Shown: positions 55,295 through 63,831 of the stretch, piece after piece
Numbering within the stretch: position 1 is the stretch's first letter
Layout of the letters: every line of letters starts with the position of its first letter
Assembly (NCBI GenBank): GCA_035531675.1
Contig: DATKSL010000009.1
Span: forward strand, 62,001 to 126,000
DNA length: 64,000 nt
Source: JAJPIG01 sp035531675
GTDB lineage: Bacteria > Desulfobacterota > Binatia > Binatales > Binataceae
Direction of reading: 5' to 3'
Program-made: the position numbers and the translations under genes
The notes under the pieces: model-generated
Databases searched by the model: none
Seen by the model: only the letters and a program-made list of their open reading frames with translations
Told to the model about the DNA's origin: nothing

Positions 55295-56833
55295 ATGAAA
55301 ACCTTACATCGTGTCCGGCTGAGAATCGTTACTGATTCCCGATGCGGCCCGATCCGGAGTGCGGCCCGGGTCAGCCGCCTGTCATGGACGAGCGTACATT
55401 GCGCTGCGCTGGCCGTCATCCTGGCGGTCGGCGGCTGCGGCAGTATCGTCGACCAGCCTGCGATCCGGCCCGATCGATTTGCGCCGCCAAGCGCCGAGCG
55501 GGAATGGACCGCGGGGCCAGAAATCGTTGCCCGGCATACTCCCGCGGCGAGCGACCTGGTGTCGTCGCAGCCGAATTTGTCAGGCGCGAAGAGCTACGAC
55601 CTGGACGCGATGGTTGATCTCGCGCTGCGCAACAATCCGCAAACGCGGCGCGCCTGGGAATCGGCACTGGCGGCAGCGGCCGAGTTCGGCGCCTCGCAAG
55701 CGCCATATTTTCCGCTCGCCAGCACCGAGGCGATCAACGGCTACCAACGAGTACCGTTCCAACTGCCCGGAACGGTCGGCGTGATCAAGCAGTGGCAGTC
55801 GCAGCCGCTGGCAAATGTGACTTACGTGCTGCTCGATTTCGGGCGGCGCCGCTCGGCGGCGGAGGCCGCTCACGAGCGTCTGATCGCCGCGAATTTCGCC
55901 TTCAACCGCGCGATCCAGCGGGTCGTGTTCGATACCCAGAGCGCCTTCTATGCGCTCGACGGCGCGCTCGCCGCCGTCACCGCCGCGCACAGAAATCTGC
56001 AACTTGCCCAGACCGATTTCGACGCCGTTCGCCAGCGCGTGAGTCTGGGCTTGGCCACCGAGCCTGAACTGCTGCTTGCCAAGGAGCGCGTGGCTCAGTC
56101 GGAATTCGACCTTGCCAACGCGCGCCTGCTGGTCCATGACGCGCAAGCCAACCTCGCCATCGCGCTCGGCGTCCCTGCCAACCTGCCGCTCTCGATCCAA
56201 AGCCTCGCGAGTCTGGCGGTGCCCAGCTCGCTCGGCAGCGCGGTCGACGCGTTGATCGACGCGGCGCGCCGCGAGCGTCCCGATCTGGCGGCGCGCACGG
56301 CGGCGGTGCGCGCGAGCGAGGCGCAGGTTTCCGAGGCGCGGGCACAGTTCTTCCCGACCATCGGACTGTCGGGCAGCTACGGTGAGGACTTGTGGAACTT
56401 CAGCTTCGTTGCCCCGCGTACCGTCCAGACCGGTCAACCGCAATATGCGGCGTTGCTGACCATGCGATGGGACCTGTTTACCGGCTTCCGGCGGCATAAC
56501 GACGTGCGCCGGGCCGAGGCGGATCACGAAGCCGCACGGGCCGACCTGCGATCGGCGGAGCTCGACGCGGTCGCGGAGGTTTGGCGCGCTTACTATGAAT
56601 TCGAGTCGTCGCTCAGCCAGTACAAGTATGCGCAAAGCCTGATGGCCGCGGCGCGCGAGGCCTATCAGGCCAATATCGAAACTTACCGGCAGGGCCTCAG
56701 TACCATCGTCGAGCTGCTGACCGCCGAGCGCGACCTTGCCAATGCGCGCTATACGCTGGTTCGGACCAAGGCTGAAGTGCTGACCGCTTCCGCCGCGGTC
56801 GCGTACGCGGCCGGCGCCGTGCAGGCGCGCTAG
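55295..56833 (+). CDS. TolC-family outer-membrane efflux lipoprotein
   Basis: 512 aa from ATG 55295. A lipoprotein signal (AALAVILAVGGC, lipobox VGGC) near residue 35 suggests a NodT/OprM-type anchored channel. Two repeats of the TolC fold with long coiled coils: AMVDLALRNNPQTRRAWESALAAAAEFGA and DALIDAARRERPDLAARTAAVRASEAQV. It completes the tripartite pump with AaeA and AaeB across a 130-bp divergent promoter region. Confidence 0.92.
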   Translation: MKTLHRVRLRIVTDSRCGPIRSAARVSRLSWTSVHCAALAVILAVGGCGSIVDQPAIRPDRFAPPSAEREWTAGPEIVARHTPAASDLVSSQPNLSGAKSYDLDAMVDLALRNNPQTRRAWESALAAAAEFGASQAPYFPLASTEAINGYQRVPFQLPGTVGVIKQWQSQPLANVTYVLLDFGRRRSAAEAAHERLIAANFAFNRAIQRVVFDTQSAFYALDGALAAVTAAHRNLQLAQTDFDAVRQRVSLGLATEPELLLAKERVAQSEFDLANARLLVHDAQANLAIALGVPANLPLSIQSLASLAVPSSLGSAVDALIDAARRERPDLAARTAAVRASEAQVSEARAQFFPTIGLSGSYGEDLWNFSFVAPRTVQTGQPQYAALLTMRWDLFTGFRRHNDVRRAEADHEAARADLRSAELDAVAEVWRAYYEFESSLSQYKYAQSLMAAAREAYQANIETYRQGLSTIVELLTAERDLANARYTLVRTKAEVLTASAAVAYAAGAVQAR

Positions 56834-57115
56834 CCGACGAGCCGGTACGGGCGTTCATCGGTTGTCGATTATCGCGCTGGAGCCGGCTCGCGATTAGCTT
56901 CTCGAGAAAGCTGCAGCACCCGGATTGCACAAAATCCTGCCAAATATAGCTATCGCCAGTAGCCTATTCGATATTCTAAGCGTCTTAAGGCGCAGGCGAA
57001 AATCGATGGTGTTTCGAAAGTCGTGAATTCTCAGACTCCGGGCGTCGTCCAAAAAACAGAGACATCGATCCGGTTAGCAATCGAAGCGGCTAACCGTAAC
57101 AACGTGGGGTGATAG
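56834..57115. other. Intergenic region before the protease gene
   Basis: 282 bp with clearly lower GC than its neighbours. It holds imperfect inverted repeats around GCTTCTCGAGAAAGC (56897-56911), AT-rich DNA at 56935-56980 suited to a promoter, and the inverted repeat 57071-57096. No gene seen. Confidence 0.5.
57071..57096 (+). promoter_or_regulatory. Inverted repeat in the protease leader
   Basis: CGGTTAGC (57071-57078) and GCTAACCG (57089-57096) are perfect 8-bp inverted repeats separated by ten bases, 20 bases before the ATG. It could be an operator or an RNA hairpin overlapping the translation start region. Confidence 0.45.
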
Positions 57116-58672
57116 ATGAAAAGGCTCGCCGCGCTTGCCGCCGCAGCATTACTAGGAATCGCACTGACTCTTTCTCAAGCATCGGCCTTCCAGCTTCCGT
57201 GGGATACATCCAGCCAAACACACAAAACTGCGAACCATTCATCCGCGCAGAGCGACCATCAAAGCGGTCAACCTGCTCCCAACGGCGCGCCGGAACCTGA
57301 CGAGCGAGCAATTCAACTCCCGTCGTGGGGACCGCTGGTCAAGCGGGTGATGCCGACGGTGGTCAATGTCGCGGTGACCGAGCAGGTCAAGACCACTGCC
57401 TTTCCGGGCAACGAAAACGGCCAAGGCGGCAACAGTCCGTTCGGATCCGGCGGTCCCTTCGGAAATAACGGTCCGTTTCAGGGTTTCCAATATTTCTTTG
57501 GATCACCAGTGCCCCGTCAGTATACGGAGCACGGTATCGGGTCCGGGGTGATCGTGTCGCCCGACGGCTATATCCTCACCAATAATCACGTCGTCGGCCA
57601 CGCAACCAGGATCAAGGTCACGTTGATGGACAAGCGCGAGTTCACCGCCAAGGTAGTCGGCACCGACCCGAAAACCGATCTCGCGCTGATCAAAATCAAC
57701 ACCAATGAGCCTTTGCCATATGCCTCACTTGGTGACTCACACAAGGTGCAAGTGGGCGATTGGGTAGTGGCGATTGGTAATCCATTCGGCTTCAATCTCA
57801 CCGTCACCACTGGAATTGTCAGTGCGAAGGGCAGGGCATTGGGAGGAAATTACGACAATTTCATTCAGACCGACGCCTCTATCAACCCCGGCAATTCCGG
57901 CGGCCCGCTGTTCGATACCAGTGGCCGGGTGATCGGCATCAACACGGCAATTTACAGCAGCACGGGCAGCAATGCCGGCATCGGCTTTGCCATCCCGGTC
58001 GATCTTGCCAGGTCAGTGATGGAGCAACTCCAAGCGCACGGCCATGTAATCAGAGGATGGCTGGGCGTCAAGATTCAGGCGATAACTCCGGACCTGGCGA
58101 AGTCATTTGGGCTCCAGACGCCAAACGGCGCGCTGGTTGCGCAGGTGGAGAACGATACTCCGGCGGCCGCGGCCGGCTTCAAGCGCGGTGACATAATCAT
58201 CAAGTACGACGGTCGCACAGTGCATAACGAGCACGAGCTTCCCGAGATGGTCGCGCAGACCCCGATTGGTAAAACGGTGCCGGTCGAGGTAATTCGCCAC
58301 GGCAAGCCACTCACGCTGAATGCGAAAATCCGCCGGCTCCATGAACAGGAGGTCGCGAGCGCGCAGGCGGGCGACCATCCGGCAGCGAAATGGGGACTTG
58401 CGGTTCAGACGCTTACCCCGCAAATCGCGCAACAGTTGGGAGTCTCCAAGAAGGCGGGCGTGGTCATCAGCGGCGTGATGCCGGACTCGGCGGCAGCCGA
58501 GGCAGGATTACAGAGAGGCGATGTAATCCTGCGGATCAACCATCAGCAACTGAAGTCGGCGCGCCAATTCGTCCAAGTCGCGAAAAACCTGCAGGGCCAC
58601 GGCGGTTCAGGACTGCTCCTGGTTCAGCGGGGCAACCAAACCCTCTACACCGTAATCAATGGCAAGGTATAG
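57116..58672 (+). CDS. degP: DegP/HtrA-family periplasmic serine protease
   Basis: 518 aa, with signal peptide RLAALAAAALLGIALTLSQASA. Trypsin-like triad: His in ILTNNHVVG near residue 159, Asp in DPKTDLALIKI, Ser in NPGNSGGPLFD near 260. Two PDZ domains follow (RGWLGVKIQ from about 310, and WGLAVQTLTPQIAQQLGV from about 425). A 100-residue Gly/Asn/Phe-rich linker (residues 95-140) precedes the protease domain. It degrades or refolds damaged envelope proteins. GGGGTGA stands before the ATG. Codon use seems less GC-rich than the neighbours. Confidence 0.95.
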   Translation: MKRLAALAAAALLGIALTLSQASAFQLPWDTSSQTHKTANHSSAQSDHQSGQPAPNGAPEPDERAIQLPSWGPLVKRVMPTVVNVAVTEQVKTTAFPGNENGQGGNSPFGSGGPFGNNGPFQGFQYFFGSPVPRQYTEHGIGSGVIVSPDGYILTNNHVVGHATRIKVTLMDKREFTAKVVGTDPKTDLALIKINTNEPLPYASLGDSHKVQVGDWVVAIGNPFGFNLTVTTGIVSAKGRALGGNYDNFIQTDASINPGNSGGPLFDTSGRVIGINTAIYSSTGSNAGIGFAIPVDLARSVMEQLQAHGHVIRGWLGVKIQAITPDLAKSFGLQTPNGALVAQVENDTPAAAAGFKRGDIIIKYDGRTVHNEHELPEMVAQTPIGKTVPVEVIRHGKPLTLNAKIRRLHEQEVASAQAGDHPAAKWGLAVQTLTPQIAQQLGVSKKAGVVISGVMPDSAAAEAGLQRGDVILRINHQQLKSARQFVQVAKNLQGHGGSGLLLVQRGNQTLYTVINGKV

Positions 58673-58698
58673 CCGCAGGCACTGGCTAATGCGGTATC

Positions 58699-58717
58699 GA
58701 CGATATTCAATATCGTC
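58699..58717. terminator. Palindrome downstream of the protease gene
   Basis: GACGATATT-C-AATATCGTC is a 9-bp perfect inverted repeat 26 bases after the degP stop, between convergent genes. It has no U-tract on either side. It may end both transcripts Rho-dependently or be a binding site. Confidence 0.4.
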
Positions 58718-58777
58718 CGTCGTGCGAAGTGGAAAGAGGCGAATCAAGTAGAGAGTCCGACCCGGCGCGCGACGACC

Positions 58778-59362
58778 TCACACCAATCGGGCGCCCGCCG
58801 CGAGCATCTGGCGGCGGGCGTTCTCTCTGCCCTCGCGAGTGACCGGCCGGGTCGCGGCCTGGATCACGAAAACCTCGAAGCCTTCTTTGAGGCCGTCCAG
58901 CACGGTTGCAAGCACACAGACATCCTCAGCCAGACCGCCGATCCAAAGCCGCCCGACGGCTTGCTCGCGAAGCTGGTTGGCAAGTCCGGTCTGATCGAAT
59001 GCGGAGTTCTGGTCCTGGTCGAAGCGCACCCCCTTCGTAACCTTAATCGCTGATTCGGGCAGCTCGAGATGAGGATGGAAGTGGGCGCCCGCGCTGTCCT
59101 GAATACAGTGCGGCGGCCAGGCGCCGCCCCGCTCCTTGAAACTGAGATGCTGAACCGGATGCCAGTCGCGCGAAGCGTAAATCGGCACGCCCTTGGCCAG
59201 CGCGGCCGCAATCCAGCGGTTGATGACGGGTACCACCGCATCGCCGTCCGCGATCGGCAGAGCACCGCCCGGGCAGAAGTCGTTTTGCACGTCGACGATC
59301 AGCAGGGCGTCGCCGCTTTCCAGTGCGGCCTCGATTTCGGCCATCGGGGTCTCATTAGTCAT
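58778..59362 (-). CDS. pncA: Nicotinamidase/pyrazinamidase
   Basis: 194 aa, isochorismatase fold. Catalytic Asp in LLIVDVQNDFCPGGAL, metal His and Asp in YASRDWHP, Lys in KVTKGV and the nucleophile Cys in GGLAEDVCVLATVLD. It hydrolyses nicotinamide to nicotinate for NAD salvage. Adjacent, same strand, to the NudC-type gene (57 bp upstream), so the two may share NAD-turnover functions. Confidence 0.93.
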   Translation of the reverse strand: MTNETPMAEIEAALESGDALLIVDVQNDFCPGGALPIADGDAVVPVINRWIAAALAKGVPIYASRDWHPVQHLSFKERGGAWPPHCIQDSAGAHFHPHLELPESAIKVTKGVRFDQDQNSAFDQTGLANQLREQAVGRLWIGGLAEDVCVLATVLDGLKEGFEVFVIQAATRPVTREGRENARRQMLAAGARLV

Positions 59363-59419
59363 CCCGCGCCTCGAGCGGATCGGTTTGCGGCGCCCTGCGA
59401 AGTGATCAAACTGCCGGAG

Positions 59420-60343
59420 TTAATTTTCACCGAGCGCCCAGGTCCTGATCAGATGATGGGCGATTGCGATCGGCGGCGGTACCCGTAGCCCCTCCACCTG
59501 TTTGCCCTCGATCAGCTCGCGCGCGACGCGGCGCTCGATCCAGCGCACTTCGGCGATTTCGTTCTCGTCCGCCTTTACGTCGCGACTTTCGGCCTTGGCA
59601 AAACATCCGATCATCAGCGAAGACGGAAACGGCCACGGCTGCGTTGCGTAATAAGTTACCTCGCCGACCTTCACCGAAGCTTCCTCCGTCAGTTCGCGCC
59701 GCACCGCCTCTTCGATCGTTTCGCCGGGCTCGACAAAGCCCGCCAATGCGGAGAACATCCCGGGCGGAAAGTGTTTGCCGCGCCCCACCAGGCACGCCTC
59801 GCCCTCGGTCGCGAGCATGATGACCACCGGATCGACGCGCGGGAAATGCTCGGCGTTGCATTTGCCGCACAGCCGCCGATAACCCGCGTCCATCAGCTTC
59901 GTTGGCGCGCCGCAGCGCGGGCAGAAGCCGTGGCGCTGATGCCAATCGATCAGGGCCTTCGCCTGACCAATGATCGCGGCGTCTTTGATCGAAACCATCT
60001 GCGCCGCAGTACGCGCGTCACGGAAATAGCCGACTCCGGCGAGCGGTCCGACGTTTGCGGGATCACTGGCTTCCGAGATATCGAGCGCAAACAGCGCTCG
60101 CTCGCCGTCAAGGCCCAGGAAGATACACGGTGCACCCGCGGCGGCGAGCGAATCCGCAATGCCCGGGCGCATCAGGCCAAGCGCGACCGGCGGGTCCGAT
60201 TTTTCCGGCCCGAGCAGCAGCGGCTCCAGGCGCCAAATCGGCAGCACCAGCGAAGACGGGTCGCGCCGTTTCGACTCGATCCAGTTTTGGTCGGAGCGCT
60301 TTTCGCTCGCGCGATCAAGCGGATTAGCGGTAAAGGGAATCAT
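59420..60343 (-). CDS. nudC: NADH pyrophosphatase NudC (NAD-cap removing)
   Basis: 307 aa. N-terminal domain, zinc ribbon CPRCGAPTKLMDAGYRRLCGKC (ligand pairs CPRC and CGKC) near 140-165, Nudix box GFVEPGETIEEAVRRELTEEA near 196-216, and the family-specific SQPWPFPxS motif as TQPWPFPSS. Cleaves NADH to AMP and NMNH and can remove NAD caps from RNA. AGGAG precedes the ATG. Probable operon with pncA downstream. Confidence 0.95.
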   Translation of the reverse strand: MIPFTANPLDRASEKRSDQNWIESKRRDPSSLVLPIWRLEPLLLGPEKSDPPVALGLMRPGIADSLAAAGAPCIFLGLDGERALFALDISEASDPANVGPLAGVGYFRDARTAAQMVSIKDAAIIGQAKALIDWHQRHGFCPRCGAPTKLMDAGYRRLCGKCNAEHFPRVDPVVIMLATEGEACLVGRGKHFPPGMFSALAGFVEPGETIEEAVRRELTEEASVKVGEVTYYATQPWPFPSSLMIGCFAKAESRDVKADENEIAEVRWIERRVARELIEGKQVEGLRVPPPIAIAHHLIRTWALGEN

Positions 60344-60479
60344 TCGGTTGCTCCTGGAAAAGAGCTCTTAGAACGAGGCCGGCGCATGTCTCTAGTCCTA
60401 TTTCTTGACCCATTGCACCTGCAAGCAATCGATCGCAATCGTCGCCACCGGCTACAATCCGATTAAGGAGCGCGATCCG

Positions 60480-60599
60480 ATGGCCAATCCGACCGATCCG
60501 ATTCTCGACCCTAGCGTCAACGCAGTTATCGATCGTTTAGAGGCGGCGCGCCATCGCCCCGCCGACGGCTGGCCGCTCAAGGGCAGCACCGAGAGGTAA
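60480..60599 (+). CDS. Small protein of 39 aa
   Basis: ATG 60480 follows AAGGAG with nine bases in between, and TACAAT (60453-60458) is a suitable -10 hexamer. The peptide (ANPTDPILDPSVNAVIDRLEAARHRPADGWPLKG) is hydrophilic with one helix. No family is recognised. It precedes the siderophore-interacting-protein gene by 31 bp and may be the first gene of that transcript. Confidence 0.5.
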   Translation: MANPTDPILDPSVNAVIDRLEAARHRPADGWPLKGSTER

Positions 60600-60630
60600 A
60601 ATAACCGGTCACTCGGCACAGGAGAGCATC

Positions 60631-61446
60631 ATGTCATCAAGCGAACCCGCGGGTCGCCGCGTCCGGCACGAAGTCAAGCTGCGGATGCTACAGGTAATTT
60701 GCGCGAGTCCGATCACGCCGTCGATGATCCGCGTTACGCTGAGCGGCGAAGATCTGCCCGGCTTCACCACCGCCGCCCATGACGATCACGTCAAGGTATT
60801 CTTTCCCGCGGCTGGCTCGAATCGCCCGGTGCTGCCGACGCTCGGTCCCGACGGGCCGGTCTTTCCTGAAGGCGTTGCGCGCCCGGTCGCCCGCGACTAC
60901 ACCCCGCGGCGCTACGATCCGGTCGCCAATCAGCTCGATATCGACTTCGTCCTGCACGGCGACGGTCCAGCGTCGAGCTGGGCGGCGAATGCGCGTCCGG
61001 GACAGTTCCTTGGTGTCGGCGGCCCGCGCGGCTCCTACGTGCTGGCGGATGAATTCGACTGGTACCTGCTGATCGGCGACGAGACCGCGCTACCGGCGAT
61101 CGGCCGCAGATTGCGCGAGTTGCCGGCGCGCTCGCAGGCAATCGTCATTGCCGAGGTGGCTGGTTCAGCCGAGGAGCACCGCTTCGAAAGCGCAGCGCGG
61201 GTCGAAACCACGTGGCTCCATCGTGGCGCGGCCGAACCGGGCACGACCGATCTGCTGCGCTCGGCGGTCGCCGAGATTCGAATTCCATCGGGTCGCGGCT
61301 ATGCCTGGGTCGCGGGCGAATCCGAAACCGCCCGGGCGATCCGGCGCCTGCTGGTCGACGAGCGCGGGCTGGCGAAGGAGCGGGTCAAAGCCGCCGGCTA
61401 CTGGCGTCGCGGCGCCGCCGCGATCCACGACAAGCACGACGACTGA
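60631..61446 (+). CDS. Siderophore-interacting protein (FAD-linked ferric reductase)
   Basis: 271 aa. The FAD-binding region RDYTPRRYDP near residue 90 and the later DWYLLIGDETALPAIGRRLRELP and YAWVAGESETARAIRRLL match the SIP/ViuB family. It reduces ferric siderophores in the cytoplasm with NAD(P)H to release iron. No siderophore receptor or transporter is nearby. ATG 60631 follows AGGAG. Confidence 0.93.
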   Translation: MSSSEPAGRRVRHEVKLRMLQVICASPITPSMIRVTLSGEDLPGFTTAAHDDHVKVFFPAAGSNRPVLPTLGPDGPVFPEGVARPVARDYTPRRYDPVANQLDIDFVLHGDGPASSWAANARPGQFLGVGGPRGSYVLADEFDWYLLIGDETALPAIGRRLRELPARSQAIVIAEVAGSAEEHRFESAARVETTWLHRGAAEPGTTDLLRSAVAEIRIPSGRGYAWVAGESETARAIRRLLVDERGLAKERVKAAGYWRRGAAAIHDKHDD

Positions 61447-61502
61447 GCGGCCGTGAGCGAAGCAGGGCCGGGTCGGAAATACCAGCGCTGTCGCCGGCGG
61501 TG

Positions 61503-62363
61503 TCAGCGGCCGAGGCGCTGGATGAAATCGGTCACCTTCTGAAAGATCGATTGCGCCGCCGCCGACGAAGGATCGCTCCGGATGATGTCGTAGCTGGGGC
61601 CTTCGAACAGTTCCAGCTCGATCTGCCCGCCCGCCTTGCGATAGTTCGTGACGAAGTGTTCGAGATGCGCGCGCGGATGGATCGGATCGTTGGGGTTCTG
61701 CACGTACATGATGCGCGGCAGCTCGACCTTGTCGCCGCGCTCGAGCGCGAGCCCCGGCGCCCCTTCGGCCATCGCTTCTTCGGTTCCCCAGTACTGCTCC
61801 TGGCACTTGACCAGGTTGGCGAGCTGCGGTGCGGTGTCGCCGCCCCGCTGGCGTTCCTTGATATAGCGATAGCGTCCGACCGGATTGATCACCGGCCACA
61901 TCGTGACCACGAAATTCACTTTCGCATCGAAGCCGGGCGAGCCGGCTGGAAGCGGGATCGCCGCATAGCGCGGATCAGCGGGCTTCATCGCCACCAGGAC
62001 CGCGAGATGGCCGCCGCTCGAGGTGCCCATGGTGCCGATCATCTCCGGCCGCGTGCTGAATTTTTCCGCGTTGGCCTTGAGCCAGCGGACGCCGTAATTG
62101 ATGTCCTGGAGCGAGCCGGGATAAGACGCTTCGGGCGGACAGCGGAAATCCAGCGCCGCGACCACCACCCCGCCTCGCGCGATGGCCTCGTTGACCGCAA
62201 CATTGTTGGTGCGATCGCCCATCACCCACGCGCCGCCGTGCGCTTCGACCACCGCCGGGAACGGTCCTTTGCCGCGCGGCTTGAACACGGTGACGAGCAG
62301 CGGCTTGCCGTCGTGCTGCAGATATTCGACCTCGATTCGTTCGATCGCATGTGCATCAGCCAT
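61503..62363 (-). CDS. Alpha/beta hydrolase (esterase/lipase type)
   Basis: 286 aa from ATG 62363 with GGGAG at eight bases; ATG 62372 is too close to that site. Oxyanion motif HGGAW near residue 43, nucleophile motif GTSSGG near 115, acid and His near the C-terminus. Distinct from the two HSL-type paralogues in the window: the nucleophile motif differs and the C-terminus is that of BD-FAE/dienelactone-like enzymes. Substrate unknown. Confidence 0.88.
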   Translation of the reverse strand: MADAHAIERIEVEYLQHDGKPLLVTVFKPRGKGPFPAVVEAHGGAWVMGDRTNNVAVNEAIARGGVVVAALDFRCPPEASYPGSLQDINYGVRWLKANAEKFSTRPEMIGTMGTSSGGHLAVLVAMKPADPRYAAIPLPAGSPGFDAKVNFVVTMWPVINPVGRYRYIKERQRGGDTAPQLANLVKCQEQYWGTEEAMAEGAPGLALERGDKVELPRIMYVQNPNDPIHPRAHLEHFVTNYRKAGGQIELELFEGPSYDIIRSDPSSAAAQSIFQKVTDFIQRLGR

Positions 62364-62481
62364 TGGCTTCATCTCCCGTGATGATCAGGAAGCTGTTAGT
62401 TATCCTTGCTCGGCGAGCCTCTAATATTAATCTCACCAAGCCGGCCGAAAGGCTACCGCACGGCAGGCTCGATAAGGGCGC

Positions 62482-62745
62482 CTAGGAATCTCCGCCCGGC
62501 CGGTCGTTCTCCCTGGATGCCGGTTTCCTGAAGATCGCATCGCTGAGATCGCTGGCCTTCTGCTTGAGTCGCTTGAGGAGCCGGCGCGCCCAGACGAATT
62601 CGAGTCCCAGCACGCTCAGGCCGATGAAGATCACCACCCATCCGGGCCCCGGCGTCACCAGCATCACGACGCCGAGCGCGAGCAGCGTGAAGCCGATCAC
62701 CGCGATCGCCGTACGTCGAGCCTGTTTGAGCGTCTGGGTTAGCAC
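62482..62745 (-). CDS. PGPGW-family small transmembrane protein
   Basis: 87 aa. One long hydrophobic stretch containing the diagnostic TPGPGWVVIFIGLSVLGLEFVWA. The N-terminal half is TM1 and the second TM follows, then a basic tail (RRLLKRLKQK). Such proteins are of unknown function and occur in many actinobacteria and proteobacteria. ATG 62745. No operon partner is evident. Confidence 0.85.
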   Translation of the reverse strand: MLTQTLKQARRTAIAVIGFTLLALGVVMLVTPGPGWVVIFIGLSVLGLEFVWARRLLKRLKQKASDLSDAIFRKPASRENDRPGGDS

Positions 62746-62769
62746 TGGGAGTTGTCGGCCGCGGCCGAA

Positions 62770-62822
62770 TGCGAGAGGGGGACTTGACCCCCCACGGGTT
62801 GACCCACCGGATCGTAAGGCGT
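62770..62822 (-). other. Relic of the 3' end of a tRNA-Leu gene, candidate integration site
   Basis: On the minus strand the DNA reads, in tRNA order: a fragment CTTACGATCC similar to an anticodon arm, a long variable arm GTGGGTCAACCC, a T-arm GGGGG with loop GTCAAGT and CCCC, and a 3' acceptor strand CTCTCGC with discriminator A. The 5' half (acceptor GCGAGAG, D-arm) is missing and CCA is not encoded. The T-loop and stem carry changes, so it is not functional. Such 3' fragments are usually made by site-specific integration of islands into tRNA genes. Confidence 0.5.
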
Positions 62823-62910
62823 GTGGCTATGAGTTTCCTACGTTATGTGAGGTCGTATGGCGCAGGATAGACACCAGCTTTCATGGATTGAGGTCAAGTT
62901 TTCCAGTTGA

Positions 62911-63555
62911 TCAGAGGTAATCGGTAGGATCTTGCACGCCTGCCTTTTCAAAGCCGACCTGGCGCTCTTTGCACTTGTTGCACCGACCGCAATGTCTTGA
63001 GCCGCGCGGAGCCATGCAACTCAGAGTCGATTCAAGCGGCAAATGTTTGAATTGCTTTATAACCTCCGCTTTATGTAGCTTCCGGAACCCCGCCTTCACC
63101 TCAACGCGGTGATCCAGGCCGCTGCTCAAGGCGGAGCAAAAGTCGCGGAAAAAGTTCAGCGTGGCGTCGGGAAACGGATTTCCCGCGAGCGAGCCGATCG
63201 CGATTCGCGAAACGTCGTGCGTGCTGCACCAGACCGCGGTGAGACCGATTAGAAGAATGTTCCTGCCGGGGAGATAGACCGAGCTATCCGACTCTTCGGC
63301 GCCGGGCACCGACTCGCCGGAGACACTCCAGTGGCTCCCGTACATGGTCTCGATTGGTGCCGATAGCGTAGTTACGGGCTTCACATGCGGGTGGTGCAAA
63401 GCGCGCAGGAAAGTATCGAGCGCCGCGCGCTCCATCTCCTCCCACGCCAGTCCGCAGCGCACGTAGATGGGATACACTTCGGCCGTTCTAGCTTCTTCCG
63501 TAAGCAATACGGAGCTATCCAGGCCGCCGCTCGACAAGACCGCGATTCTGTCCAA
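62911..63555 (-). CDS. queC: 7-cyano-7-deazaguanine synthase-like protein (QueC family)
   Basis: 214 aa from TTG 63555, which has GGGGAG 9 bases upstream and gives the usual short N-terminus; longer starts at 63588 or 63612 are possible. PP-loop ATP site SSGGLDSSVLL at residue 8, and the zinc site CMAPRGSRHCGRCNKCKER near the C-terminus (four Cys in CxnCxxCxxC). QueC makes preQ0 from CDG for queuosine, but QueC-like proteins also serve in DNA 7-deazaguanine modification and in antiviral islands. No other queuosine gene is seen. Local GC is lower than upstream. Confidence 0.88.
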   Translation of the reverse strand: MDRIAVLSSGGLDSSVLLTEEARTAEVYPIYVRCGLAWEEMERAALDTFLRALHHPHVKPVTTLSAPIETMYGSHWSVSGESVPGAEESDSSVYLPGRNILLIGLTAVWCSTHDVSRIAIGSLAGNPFPDATLNFFRDFCSALSSGLDHRVEVKAGFRKLHKAEVIKQFKHLPLESTLSCMAPRGSRHCGRCNKCKERQVGFEKAGVQDPTDYL

Positions 63556-63636
63556 GCTATTTCTCCCCACCGCTAAGCTGACCCACATTGGACCCCTGAG
63601 AACCAAACGCAAAAGTCGAACACGAGGACGAAATGT

Positions 63637-63765
63637 ATGAAAATCGTCGGGCGAGTCTCTGCGCGCGTCACAGCGTTTGAGGCCGCAACCAGGCCATACG
63701 TCATAACGCTACACCTTCGAGGTGCGCGACGCCACTTGGGTCTCGATCTTCGGCTTCGTGTTTGA
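63637..63765 (+). CDS. Possible small protein (42 aa)
   Basis: ATG 63637 behind GAGGA, with an alternative ATG at 63633 in another frame. Basic, Val/Arg-rich peptide without a recognisable family. It lies between divergent queC and the methyltransferase. Weakly supported; the ribosome site is the main evidence. Confidence 0.25.
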   Translation: MKIVGRVSARVTAFEAATRPYVITLHLRGARRHLGLDLRLRV

Positions 63766-63831
63766 CATAGTCGCGTCCTACTGCAGCCGGAGACCGTGTA
63801 GCGCAGCTACCCCGCAATTCGAGAACTCGTT

